This document shows positions 26,506 to 39,100 of a stretch of 64,000 nt of DNA, piece by piece. Position 1 is the first letter of the stretch. Each line of letters begins with the position of its first letter. The notes under the pieces were generated by a model. It saw only the letters and a list, made by a program, of their open reading frames with translations, had not been told where the DNA came from and ran no database searches. Both the position numbers and the translations under genes were made by a program. The stretch is taken from the NCBI GenBank assembly GCA_008711295.1, contig VUYV01000004.1:9168010-9232009 (forward strand), written 5' to 3'. Source of the DNA: Anarhynchus alexandrinus (Eukaryota > Chordata > Aves > Charadriiformes > Charadriidae).

Positions 26506-29500
26506 CAGGAGTCAATTTGTTACGCTGAAAGTTTAAAATAGTTTCTGCAGTCAAGACTTAAAGGAGTGAAACCCCCACAGTTCTGTTGTAATGGAACAGG
26601 TATTTAGAAGCCATTGCAAAGCACATTCACTTAATAAAAGTGAGTCAGACTTGCATAATGGAGAAGCATTCGCAGAAGGAAGGTTCAGGTTTTTTAGGAA
26701 GTCTTTGCTATAATTATGCAGACTAGACACTTAGTGATGAATTTAAATGTACCTAGAATAAATACCAGTTTTATGAATCTGGAACACAGCACAGACACTG
26801 GAAACTGGTGCAGTTCTTGCATTTCTTTCCCCTGCTGCTTGTTTTCATTCAACAGCAGAGATGGAAGTGCTGCAGTCATTATGCTTAAACTCTGCATAGT
26901 ACAAATGGAATTAGTGTTTCATAGCATCTTTCAGTCACTTAGTGAGCAATTATACAATGCAATACAGACGTTATCCTGATTTCTGCTAACTGGTGGCTGC
27001 AGACAAATTTCAGGGATAGGACATGAAAGAAACTGCATAGAAATAGAACAGGAAGTCAAGAAAAAAAGCCAAGATCAGCTCGAAATTCCTACTACAAAAA
27101 GCTGAGATAGAGGAAGAATAATGCTTCTAATACTGCATTTAGATCTATTTCACTTGCTGTGTTAATTTAGGGAATAAAATCTATCAGACTTATAGCCACT
27201 TGAAGTTGTTCTACTTTTGCAAATTTGCAAACGTGAAATTAAACTCACGGGAATTAATGTGAAAAATTCAACTCCACTACTTCAAGCATACTGCATTAAA
27301 ATAAGTCACTAGAATTCTAAGGATATGTACTTTGGTGTGAAAGTAAACTTGTCCTTGCTAAGATATTGCTAAAATCATTAACTATTTCTTTTAAAATGTG
27401 CACATTTATACTGCTTGACAGGCACCACAATGTTTGCAACCAAATACTTACACACTACAAATAATAAAGTCACAAATATTTACACCATTCTGAGACTGCT
27501 GGTGTAGCCAGTGAAACATCCAATAAATGTGCATCTTTCAAAGTCTAAAAAATAATTTAGATGAATTATAACTGTTACAGTAAGAGAGCGCTTACTTTCA
27601 AATTTAGGTTTTGTTCTTAGAAAATTCTACATCAATAAGTTTTATCTCCAGAATGCCTTTTCTCCACAGGTCAGGAACCCAAACTCCCAAAAGGCACTGC
27701 TCTGCCTGGCCTAATACAATTAGGGACAACCTACAGAGGGTGAAATGCACAGGAATCAACTTTAATGACATCTTTGTAGTCTTCTTCACAGCTTCCAATC
27801 AACATCCTCCCAACAATCCCTCCCTCAACAATCTCTGCTACGACTCACCTGTATTATCTTCTCTAGTGAAGATATTAACAGCCTCAAGATGTAAAGGCTC
27901 AGCTAAGAACTTTTTGTTCACTACAGTCTATTAGGACAGCATTTATTTTACAAAAATAAAATAAGGTAATCCACTAAAGATTAATAATCATTTGGTCATT
28001 CCTGCACTGCTGGAGGACTTTGCTTGAAAGTTCACTCCAAGTTCTCATAGTGGTTGATTTAAAGGAGTCAGTAATGTTTTGTGAAAACTTAAACATCATT
28101 TCACCACACAAATAAATCCTTTTCCCGGACCTGGCCTCATTATCTTTACAGTATTTAAAAAAAAAGAAAAAATCTTGATCTGTTAATATACTACTGAGCA
28201 ATATTGCCCACAAAAATAAAAAAACTGAATATGGAAAAGTATACAAGACACAAACATAAATAAGGGCGAGACTTAGTGGGACAGGACCATAGTAACAGAA
28301 ATGCCACGTCTTGGCTTTCACCCAGACTCCATATGAAAGAAATTAAAGCTACAAGATGACTGCAACCACAGCTATCCTAATTCTTCACCTGATACATCAT
28401 CATCTCCATTTTTTGCCTCATCCTCCACTTACCATCTCTGTTCTTTACCCTCAGCTGCTACCTTCACATTCATCCCTTTCCCTCTGCTTCAAACTAAATA
28501 TCCTCCTAAATGCTGGTATTTAAGTATTCAATAACTAAAAAAAAAAAATGCAGTAATCCTAAACCTTGTTATAATTATTTCTTGTACCTCCTTAAGGTGG
28601 TTTCTTAAACTTCCTAATATAAACTTTTAGAGATAGACATTTCCTGTGTATCCCAAACATCAAAATTGCATTTTACAGTACATAACAAATGTCCTGGGAA
28701 CCATAAAAAAAAATTTTGAGTACTGAACCCTAAATTGTTATTATGCTATATAGCTGGTGCATTTAAAGTCAGGAAGAGAAATTAATCCATTTTCAAATTC
28801 CATCCAATTTGTCACAAGAGGCAAAATACAATCCTACAGGAATACCACTAGCCTTCAAAGAGTTATTCTAAGTTTTTTTTCTAGTCTATTGTCTCTCTTC
28901 TGGTGTTATTCATGTCTAATTGCAGAAAATACATCATAACACCCACGCTGAAAAAGTTGATTTATAAAGCCCACTTGCACAGGAACCATTGCAATTGCAG
29001 ATAACCTATACCTGAAAAGCCTTTGGACCTTCCCTAATCATAACCAAAATTCAACGCAAGTGTTGATAAACAGCATATTTGCAGAGATTTCTGAAGGTCA
29101 CATTAACAGAGGAAGGACCTCTTTAAAGTCTAGCATGAACTCTTGTAATCTTGGCTGGTCTTTACTCAACATTCAGTATTAAAAGTACGTCTACAGCACA
29201 ATCTTTAAAATGCAGTGTAACTTTTGGAAGCATCTCCATACTATATTTAGACTAGCCAGTTAAGGTTTAGCTGTTGCATCAGCTTGGGCTGAGGAAGTTT
29301 GCTAAAACTCTCAATAAGCACCAGACTAACTGAACTTATCCTGACATAGCAAGATTGAGAAATAGCAGGGAATATTCAAGACACATTCATGTAAAACACA
29401 TGCACAAAAAAAACCCCAAACACACACACAGGAAAGAAGCCATCTCAGGACTAACTGCAGAAGAGTTGCTCAAATGTGGAAAAAGAATGTTAGCTTCTTA

Positions 29501-30840
29501 ATCAAAACATGAAACTATCTAAAAGATAAGATTAAGAGACTTAACTAAGAGACTACTCACTAGACTGCTGTATAATTTAATTCCCAAGACTGACTTAAAC
29601 TCACCTTGAAACCATTCCTTAAAGTCAGAAGGAAAAATTAACAGAGAAGCCAATTCAACAGGCTTAGGAGATGTTTACTAGCTTTAAGATGCATCAGAAG
29701 TTACTGATATGTCTTGGAGAACCAGCAACTACCATCAACTCAAGTCTACCTCAGAACAACTGGGTTTTTGGTAGAGTACAGTCTTTCTAGACCACATAAA
29801 AATAGAAATAAAAATCTGCTGTGCCAACTATGACTTTCAAAAATGTTTTCTAAGCAATTAATGACAAATTAAAAAAATTACTGAACTGTAAAGTTCTGGA
29901 GAGTAAAAACGTTTGTCAACTACGCATCCCTTTGTCAAGCACACTGCTTTTCCAAATGCAAGCCTTAACAGTTGGATGGCAAAGCATTGCTATTCCACAA
30001 TAAAGCTATACAAAGCTAGCATAAAGTACAATCAGCTTCAAAAAAAAAAAAAAAGTCAGTACACTGAAGACCACCACCAAAAGTCAAACCGAGAAAAGTT
30101 TGAAAGCAGCTTATTTTTCTTTTGTTTCTTCAAATTTTCTACATTTCCAGTTAGAAGAAAACAGGACATTCATATTTCATCTGTTTTAAAAATTACAAAA
30201 GTGAAATTTTAGCACTATATCAAAGGAATTAAATCTTGCAATACAAAAATAAAGCTTTTTGTTTTTTTCAAGCCATTGCAAATGGCTTGAAGAAGTCATT
30301 TGTGAGCAGCTGCCATAACAGGTACAACATATCATAGCCAGAAGGCTATATACAGCACTGCCAGAAGCTTCCAACCACAAAGCGAATTGCTTTTTCAGAT
30401 AAGGTACAGTTAGAATATCAATGCCCTGCCATGCCATTCCAGGGCATAATTTATATTCCCTAGCAGTTTCTGTTAACTTAATCCAGAAACTGATAACCAC
30501 TTGCAAAGAAAGCAGAATCTGATGCGGAGCACGGGAACTCGGTGTAACAAACCGGTAGTTCCACACCAGTTGTTTTTCTGTGGCAGAAGTTTCCAATGCT
30601 CAGAGTGAAGCTCATTCCTTTCTAATGTCACCTTTCAATATGCTTCAGGATGTCAGTGTCATTTCCCTCTCCCTAATTTTTTATTTCATTAGTCCTGAAC
30701 TATTTCCTTCTCATTCTGAAGCTGATGATTTCTGAGAGGGAAATGGCAAATTATCCCCTGTCCTAGCTAAAAAATGCTGATAGTCTATGTAAATAAATCT
30801 AAAAATCACATCTACCTCCCTGGTGTAACAGTTATATTAC

Positions 30841-30869
30841 ACTAGACTCGAAAAGAAACTAGACTCGAA
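30841..30869. repeat. Short direct repeat, period 17
   Basis: ACTAGACTCGAA occurs at 30841-30852 and again at 30858-30869 within the YWHAH intron. It is two copies only, with no sign of a mobile element. Confidence 0.8.
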
Positions 30870-33800
30870 GGAAAGCACATGATCTTTATGGAGCTATCTA
30901 CTGTTTCATCTATTTCACATACATTAGCAAAGTAGATAAAAACAGACACGTTTCTCTTCTCATGAGGGGATGATGTAGACAAGAAGAAAACTTGAAATGC
31001 TGAAAGAAATTTATTTCTTCCTATCTTCCATTCTACCTATAGCCTTTTCTTAATAGAAAAGATCCTGGACTGCAACTGGACACACTTTCTTATAATGGCT
31101 GTTAGGAGAAATAGAAGGACCTAAATGATGAAAAGCCATTTGTAGTGTGACTTCAAAGTAGTATTTATTTACTCAGGTGTTACTCTATACTTTCCTTATG
31201 CAAACACATCTCTCACACCCAAGCTTTGGGTTATTTTCAGTCCTGAGCCAGATGATGCAATTGAACACACAGGCTACGATCTGCTAGCAGTGTTCACTCA
31301 GACTGACAGTCTGCTTTTTGGAAGAATACTCTAAATTATTTTATTTCCGTAATAATTGCACGTATCTCCTCCTCTGCCTTACACCCACAAAGTTCTTTCA
31401 CAGTTTACTGGGAAAAAAAATGGGGAGTATATAAAAGGAATCCTGATTATAACCCTGGCATTCCTAACTACACATGCTGATGACTGTGGCAGTACTGTAT
31501 CAGCTCAGAAATTACTTACATGTGTGTGATCCCACACAGGCCATACCAAGCTGAGTTACTTTCACATGGTAGACACACCAAAGTGAGGGTTCCACAACTG
31601 ACAGCAGATCTATGATGCACTGTTGGGTTACCTAGTAGAATTGGACCCAGGTCAATTGAATGTATGTGATTATACTCCTGTTTTGTTAGCCAGAGCTAGA
31701 GCCAGTTCTTAGCAAGCTGCTGCAAAAATGACTGCACCTGAGCCAGTATAAAGTCAGATTTAATCATTAAAATTCTCCTGATACAAAGTTATACAGTCCA
31801 TAATTTTTTAACAAATAGAAACCAGACTAATTAATTTAAACCAGATCGGTTTCTTGCATCATGTGGCTCCAATGTTTTGTATCAAACATTGGAAGTTCTA
31901 TAGCTAGATTTACTGTATAAAACCACAGTAAGGAAGGAATTTCATAGCAGGGGAGCATATTGTTTACATTAAAGGCATCTCATTCCCCCCTCCTTACACA
32001 TACCTACTTCATTAACCCAAACCCAGACAGTGATGTGACGGAGAACTCGGTGATACAATACTAAAAATATGGAACATCCCAAACTTTTAAGTCCATTTAT
32101 GTACACATATATAGCCTACAAATTAAACTAGATCATTCCAAGACTTAAATTTATTTCACGCTGAGAAGTAATATTTCATACACATGACTAATCTTAAAAT
32201 TATACATTTCACATAACTCAGTTCCATCTTACAAATTTGAAAGTGTAAATTACTCTCTACCTGCTATGTAGCTATACTAGAAAAGCAACATAATACAGCT
32301 CCTGAGCACTACCTATTAGGATTAATACTATCTGAAATACTAAGGGTTTATACAGCCAAAATGTTTAACCATTTCTGGAATGACCTAAACCCAAAGGAAC
32401 TCAATGCTGTATTCTCAATACGCTAGAGTATTTGTTCCATCAAGTGAGGACTTGTAACACTTACACGAAAAGCAAATTTCTCCCCAGTGTGTTCAGACGT
32501 AATTTTTTACCTACCGTGCTCTTTCAGTGGCAGCCTCAAAAACCATGCAAACACGCTTTCGCTAAAATAGTCTTTGTTACTTTAAGTTTTGGGAGCAACT
32601 ATCAGGCTGTTGGCTATGTTGTATGTTGTGTGTTGTGAAGCGTGATGATAAACATCCAGAACTGAAATTAATCATTCAGATTTCTGTTTACACTGGAAGC
32701 ACACTATTTTCACATAGCACTTTTAAAAACCATCAGATATGCTATATTCAGAGATCTTTTAAAAATTTTTAAAAGAAACTTTTCAAATCAAGATATCCTG
32801 CATTGAGAATAGATACCCAAGTAACACCACTGATTTTCTGCTGAAGGAAGTCTAACGTCTCTGGAGTGCAAGAAGATTATTTGAATATTATACTATATGG
32901 ATAAAAAGTTCTCTTAATAGCTGTTATTTACATACACTGAAATTGAAGGAAACATTAGATGTGTGTGGACAGACAGCCCATGTATTTCATAAGAGCTTAT
33001 GCTCAAACCTACAAAATCAACTTCAAACATTGAAGAGCTTTCTGGAAATTACCATGTTAGAGTGAACACCTGTGAAAGCTGAGTAACCAACAGATGCTAC
33101 ATTATAAGCATGCAACAGTATAGGAACAGCTTAAAATAAGGAAACTGTTGCCTTTTAAATTCAGCTTTACTTTTTGTATTGTGAAAGTATCTATAATGTA
33201 GTTTCATAAATGCTCAAGACTCAGCTCACTTACAAACGTTCTCAAGCTCCCAATTACAGAAGCTCATTATTATACAAACTTATTTGAGAGTAAAAGTAGC
33301 ATTACAGACGAGAATACCATGACTCAAGATGAATGACAATTGTATAGTAATTAGGACAGTTTAAAAAGATAATTGAACATACACACTACGTATATGTACT
33401 TTACTGATGTATTTCCTGAAGCATAGCAACTGTATTCTGTTTGTTTCACATATGTTCAGAGACCTATACATAAATTACAGTTCAGCAATATTTGGAAAAA
33501 TAAAAAGCTATCCACTAACTACAGCTAGAAATAGTCTTCTAAGAGCAGCCATGGATTTTAGGTTTTTGTTTCACCTTTTAGGATGAGCAACTGAAAGATT
33601 TGAGAGATAAACAGAGCTGTTACTACTACATTATATGTATGAAGAATTCTAACAATATCATGAAAATGCAGCTTATTTTATTTAATGTCTAATGCCCGAT
33701 ATTGAGATACTCGGAAGTATTGCGGCTTTAGAACTGGACTGGTCATAGTATTTATTATGACACAATAGCAAAAGTGAACAAGAACAGCAAAATTAACTGT

Positions 33801-35175
33801 CTTTTTACTGCCTGCACTTAAGGAATGCGACATACATCGCAGCCCCTGAATGAGACTAAACAAATTGCTTCTACAATAAAAATATGAACTCCATTTGAAG
33901 CTGCTCTTTCAAACTAAAATCATCTCATGTCTTTAAAGAGCAGTACTCTCAAGGGAAAAGTGATTCCTCTTGGGGTCTTTTGGTGTTCACAAAGGACAGA
34001 TCAGCAAGAACAAACCAACTGTAATCAGCAGAGACACTGCTAAGCATTTACTGGCATCATTACTCTTAAAATTCAAAATATACGAATATTTTGTTTTTAA
34101 AAAAGGGACTAGACATAATAAGTTTGATCATTCCGCAATTTTATTATGTATCAGTACAGACAGGTCAGTACAAGTAATTTTCATTGCTTGGTTCTGAAAG
34201 GAGCCGAGTTGCAACCGTAACTTAGTGTTTAAACACATGTCAGTATTCAACTGGGTAAGGAATGCACTGAGAATTTGTTACCCTACAAAAAAGAGGCAAG
34301 AAGGCAACGTTAAAGGTTGGGAAACGCTCTCTCTGCAGCGGGTAGATGTTATACTCGGATGCAACTACTATACCATCTTTGAGTCAGAGCGCTCATGTTC
34401 GTGGGTGAGGCCTCTGTTCGTGCCTTTAATCGCGAGGCAAAAGAAACGTCTAGAAAAGGAAGGGGGCTCCTCTTGCCGCGCGTGGTCTCCCCAGACACCC
34501 CTGTCCCCAGCCGCCACCCCACCCAAGCGGCACCCCCAGTCTCCCCTAGAAGGGGAGACGCACCCCAAGGTCAAACCCGCCATCCCCACCGCTAGCCCCC
34601 AGAAGCAGGGGGGGTGGGGACGGTGCGCAAGGATGGACCCCATCTTGAGCAGGGGTCAGAGAAAGAATCCACTGCGTTCCCGCCGCGACGGGGACAGAGG
34701 CGGGCAGCATTCAAACTGCCGGACCGCGCGCCGGATTGGCGGGGGTGGGGAGAGAGGCGAGGAGGGCATGGGGACAGCCACACCCCCAGGGCAGGGACAG
34801 CCAAGGGAGCGGGAGGGCTGCAGGGCAGTCGTTACAAGGGGATGAAGGAAACGAGGGAGGAAAAAAAAAAATTATAAGAAAAAAGGTATCTAGGTCCAGT
34901 TTGGACCGGCTACGGCTAGTCTCATCTCTCCCCGAGGCAGGTAGTAACGGGCGCCGCCCCGCACGGCGGCGAGGTGTCCCGGCGGGACGGTCTGGCTCTC
35001 GCTCCCGCCCTCCTTTCTTCACCGCGACGGGTGGGACCGGGCGGCTCGCATCCTCCCCGGGACCCAGCTCCGCCTCGGGCCAGCCCGGACTTCCTCTCCC
35101 TCCCCCGCCACTACCCACCCTACACACTCCTCCCCGGGTACGACCCGCAGCCGCCACGCTACCAGCCCCACTCAC

Positions 35176-35262
35176 CGACTTCATGGCCGAGGCCATGTCG
35201 TCGTATCTCTCCGCCTGCTCGGCCAGGCGGGCTCGCTGCAGCAGCTGCTCTCGGTCCCCCAT
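35176..35262 (-). CDS. YWHAH: 14-3-3 protein eta, coding exon 1 (residues 1-29)
   Basis: Encodes the N-terminal dimerisation helix: MGDREQLLQRARLAEQAERY then DDMASAMKS, ending at the donor TCG|GTGAGT in phase 0. MGDREQLLQRARLAEQAERY is the diagnostic eta N-terminus. The start at 35260-35262 has a strong context (GCGGCCATGG), and 14-3-3 eta is known to begin exactly here. An in-frame upstream ATG would add 11 residues (starting at 35293-35295), but it has weaker support because family members begin at MGDRE or its equivalent. The exon sits inside a CpG island. Confidence 0.96.
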
Positions 35263-35676
35263 GGCCGCTTCCGTGGTGGCTGCCGGGCTGGGCACTCTGC
35301 GCCCCTCAGAGAGAGAGGAAGGGAGGGGCGGGGACCGGCGCCTCGAAACGCGCGGACGGTGCGAGTAGGGAACCTGAACGGAGCCGCCGCCGCCTCACGG
35401 TCGGCGACCCTCGGGCTCGCCTCAGCCGCCGGCCGCGCCTGCCAGGCGACGGTTGGCGCCTCGCGCTCACGGACGGCGGCAAGGCGGGACAGCCGCGCGC
35501 TGGCTGCGTCCCCTCCGTCCGCGGCGTGTGTGCAGCTCGCGCCTCTCCGCCCGGCTCGGAGCCTCGCGCTGCTGCCGCCGCCTGCGCCTGCGCGCTAGGA
35601 AGGCAACGAGGGGGCGGAGCTGAGGGGACTGCAGGGGAGGGGAGGGGGCGCTGCTCCCCCGCGTTCTATTTCTAGG

Positions 35677-35698
35677 TGACGTCACTTGCTATAAATAG
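35677..35698 (+). promoter_or_regulatory. Perfect CRE next to a TATA box
   Basis: TGACGTCA (35677-35684) is a full palindromic cAMP-response element. It is followed after five bases by TATAAATAG (35690-35698), a near-ideal TATA box on the plus strand. For plus-strand transcription the order CRE then TATA is the usual one and would place a start near 35725. The YWHAH ATG lies 415 bases away on the other strand, so this pair may drive a divergent transcript, or serve YWHAH through the orientation-free CRE. Human YWHAH has a head-to-head non-coding neighbour (C22orf24, from memory), which fits the divergent reading. Confidence 0.65.
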
Positions 35699-36110
35699 CT
35701 ATCCCGGGGCGCCGGCCGGGGGGGGCGGTGCGCATGCGCGCTGCGAGTGCTGCATTTTACTGCTGCAAAGGTGGAGGTGGGCGGTGGGCGCTGCGGGGCC
35801 GCGGCTGCTCCGCCTCGGGACGGGCCTCGGCGGCCGGTCACCGCCGCGCCCCCCCCCGCCGCGACACGGCGCTGAGNCGCGGGGGCCGCCCGGGCGGTGC
35901 TCGGGGCGGGACGGCGCGCCGCCTCCACGTGTCCGAGCCTGCCTCTGCGCCATGACCGCTTTGTGCCACCGCAGCCAGCCGCGTCCTGCGGGAGCTACAC
36001 AGCCCCGTCCCGTCCCACGGACCTGTCTGGGATCCCGGCCGCTTTGAAACATTCCCAGCTGGGGGGCGGTAGGCACGGGCCAGCTCCGCTACCTCGCCTG
36101 AGAGATGCAA

Positions 36111-39100
36111 CTAAAATCAATTTTACTATGTATTTTAATTTGCAATAGTCGAGCTCCTCTTCCATAAATTGACAGAGTACTGGCCTTCCATAAAAATCAT
36201 CTCACGGGAGAAGCGTTGCACAATGACGCTGCTGGTGGCTGCAGAAACGCTAGCATCCATCACTCACAATAAATCATAGATTAACTTTTCCTATTCAGCC
36301 CACAGCCAGCACTTCAACATCACTGCACCACTGTACGTGCCAGCGCGAGCTTTGCCCACCCTCAGGCAGCTCAGCATCAGAGCCCCAGACCGCAGCACCC
36401 ACTGAACCTCTCATCCCTCCTCTCCCCAGAGAAGAGGGCAGAAAGCACGTTAGCGCGCACCGGAGGCAGGGGACCCAGGCCGGTCTCGCTCATGGCAGTG
36501 GCACTGCTCTGCCACTACCCCCAGTACTCTTGCCCTGCTGCAGTCAAGTAAATCCAGTCCCTTCTGTCAGCCAAAAGATTTTCGCCGTAACTCTGACGTT
36601 GCTGGCTTCTGCGCATTAAGCCCTAATGTAATTTAAAATAAACGCTGCAGGTAGTTTTAAAAGGGACTAGATGAATATTGCTGGGTTTTTTAAAAAGACA
36701 TAAATAAATATTATGACAAATAAGAATAAATGGTAATTATATGTAATAAAGAATGTAAGATAAAAATTACACGTAGCAAGTTATAAACTGATTGCCAGAA
36801 CATTCAGGAAACAGCCCTCTGCAGCACTGCGAAGCACACAGCTGTACGTACATACCAACAAGCTGCACGGTGCCTCTTTCCTAACAGGATTTTATTTTCA
36901 CTGTTTCTAAGAGAAGGCAGTGACATACAAAACCTTATAAAACCATATAAAACCAGAATGGATCCCAGTATCTGTCTAATTCATTGTCACCAGTAGTGCA
37001 AAACCTGTATTGATTTTGCCTAAGGATAAAGTTTTATGTATGGACAACAGGAACGTGTTCTTGAAAAGGTATGGTTCAATGTAAAAATACAGATTTTAAA
37101 GTATGTAACACTTATGCAAGAAAAGCAAGAGATGGGCTAACCCAAAATGCCCAATACCCTTCTCCAGTTTGGAAACTCTCCAGTTATAATAACTTCTTAG
37201 TAGAGATTAGTCAGTCTGCAAAGTGCTCCAACAGTTCTGAAAACGTGTAGGGTCTACCAAAAGCTTTCTAGTCTCGTACAGCAGTTTCAGACTCCCAAGG
37301 GAGACAGATTATGAAGTATTTTTAAAACCAGTTATTCACCCACTGAACCAGACAATCTGCATTAATCTGCCAAATATATGTGGATACATCTACACACACA
37401 CAAAAACATTAAATGCTTCTGGTTTTGTTAATTTAAGCTTCTATATAACGGCAATTTCTCAGTCTAAAGCATCCCAAAAATTCTTAACCTTGAATCCACA
37501 AGGTGGTATGTCACCTCATTGCTCTAAAAACAGCTACATGTCTAAATGCAACAGTTGCAAGTAAAAGTGTTAAAATAAGGCAACCTTGTATGCAGCATTT
37601 CTACAGTCTGACTATAACATAAAGAAAGTGAAGAGATTGCATTTCTCACGTAGGTGGTCTGTGGGCAAGTACCTATGTTCTCCTGTGCGTACAGTGCCTA
37701 CCGCTCTGGATCTTCAGCCATAATAGTGGCGCCACGGATCTATAGAGGTACAAATAAAAACAAATTAGAGCTCAGGCAATGAGTTTTAATCTGCTACAAT
37801 ATTTATAAGATGAGTTACAACATCTTAAAAATAAAAATGGAAAGGAAATGGAAATGTCAGCAGACCTCTCACTAGAGTGCTGAATGGGGTGCAAAACACT
37901 ACCTAACTCCGCAGTTCCGCTAACGAGCTCAGATGCCAGGCATCATACATGACATTACAGAGCTCCGCGATTCCCAGCAAGGCTCAGGCAGGAGCTCAGA
38001 AATACTGCTCTCATGAGGCAGGATTGCGAGTTGTTGGCAAAGTGACCACACCCAGCGAGAATTTGGGGATGGAGAAACTTATGGTACTGAAAATTGCACC
38101 ATGACCTAAGGCAGTGGCTCTGCTCCACAGGCATATCTGATTATTGGACGGCACCGATGTTCCACAAATAGCTCCCTGCTGAAATGCCATTCTAGTTCAC
38201 TGCTCGGCTCCACACAGGGGCAATGGGGACACCAAAGCAGTCTCAGAGAGCGTCTCCCCAGTGCTGATGTTTAGCTGAGGGGACAGAGCTACCAGGTGAA
38301 GAGGAAACACAAGGAAACTACCCCATGCCTTCCCCAGCCTTTCCCCACGGCAGAAAGCCTCCCCCTTTGGTTGTCCTGGTAGCAGGGAGGGAGCACGCAC
38401 CTTCTGCAACACTCTTCCTGAGGCTCATGGAACTAAAGCAGTGGTACTACAAAGTCCCTGTCACTAACATCCTCCTCATCCCTGGAGCAAACGATCTTCC
38501 CCCTCTACAGCAAGAAAATGTTTTATTTAGGGAAGTCCTAAATGATAAATGTCTTGGGCACAAGACACTGAAAAACAGAGAGAACAGAAGCAACTACCAA
38601 TTGATGGGGGAGGTTAACATCACAGCAAAGGAAGCAGAGATGCCTATGGGAGAGAGAGAGATGGAGAGTTTGTGGGCATTTGATCTTGGAAACGCTGTGA
38701 CTGGCACTTACATGGGGCATGATGTTCAGATAGCGCTGCAAGGACAGATTGTTTCACAGGCTTAGGACTATCTATAATTTTTATTGTTAGAAACCTGGCA
38801 GAACACATACCCCCCCCCATAAAGTGAGATCAGTGTGCATCAGGGAGGAAAGGTGTTGTAACCAATGATAAGATCTGAGCACGAGATAGGAGTGGGTGTA
38901 GCTGAAGTGTGATGATTCTTTCCCAAACCACAAGGGATTATAATTTCAATGATACACCACAGTTTAACGAGCAACAGAACCCTCTAGGCTGTCACCATGT
39001 GTGTGAAAATATTCTACTATTTGTCATACTTCAATTTCATATTAATCTTGAATCATTCTCACAGAACCTCCCTCATAACTCAAAGGTAAAACATAGAATG

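Larger units (their letters stand above)
26378..35175 (-). other. YWHAH: YWHAH intron 1
   Basis: A single 8.8-kb intron separates the two coding exons, as in mammalian YWHAH. The donor is TCG|GTGAGT (GT at 35174-35175) and the acceptor TTTTCAG (AG at 26378-26379), phase 0. Inside are an A15 run (30040-30054) and two short tandem duplications (26471-26505, 30841-30869). I found no nested gene; the open frame at 30186-30596 on the minus strand has no recognisable similarity. Confidence 0.9.
34440..36110. promoter_or_regulatory. YWHAH: CpG island spanning the YWHAH promoter and exon 1
   Basis: About 1.7 kb of high G+C with dense CpG, in contrast to the AT-rich flanks. It covers coding exon 1, the 5'UTR and upstream DNA. 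Visible elements include NRF1-type sites (TGCGCATGCGC at 35729-35739 and GCGCCTGCGCG near 35585), several GC boxes, an E-box CACGTG (35926-35931) and the CRE/TATA pair listed separately. The many long open frames in both directions are products of the composition. There is one unresolved base, n at 35877. Confidence 0.9.

Noticed and set aside
34225..36148. Many long open frames on both strands around the YWHAH island (for example 34225-34845, 34736-35368, 34974-35675)
   Set aside because: They come from GC-rich composition with few stop codons, overlap one another on both strands, and only the frame holding YWHAH exon 1 encodes a known protein.
38325..38765. Plus-strand open frame of 146 codons
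   Set aside because: No recognisable domain, no flanking splice or promoter signals, and amino-acid composition like translated intergenic DNA.
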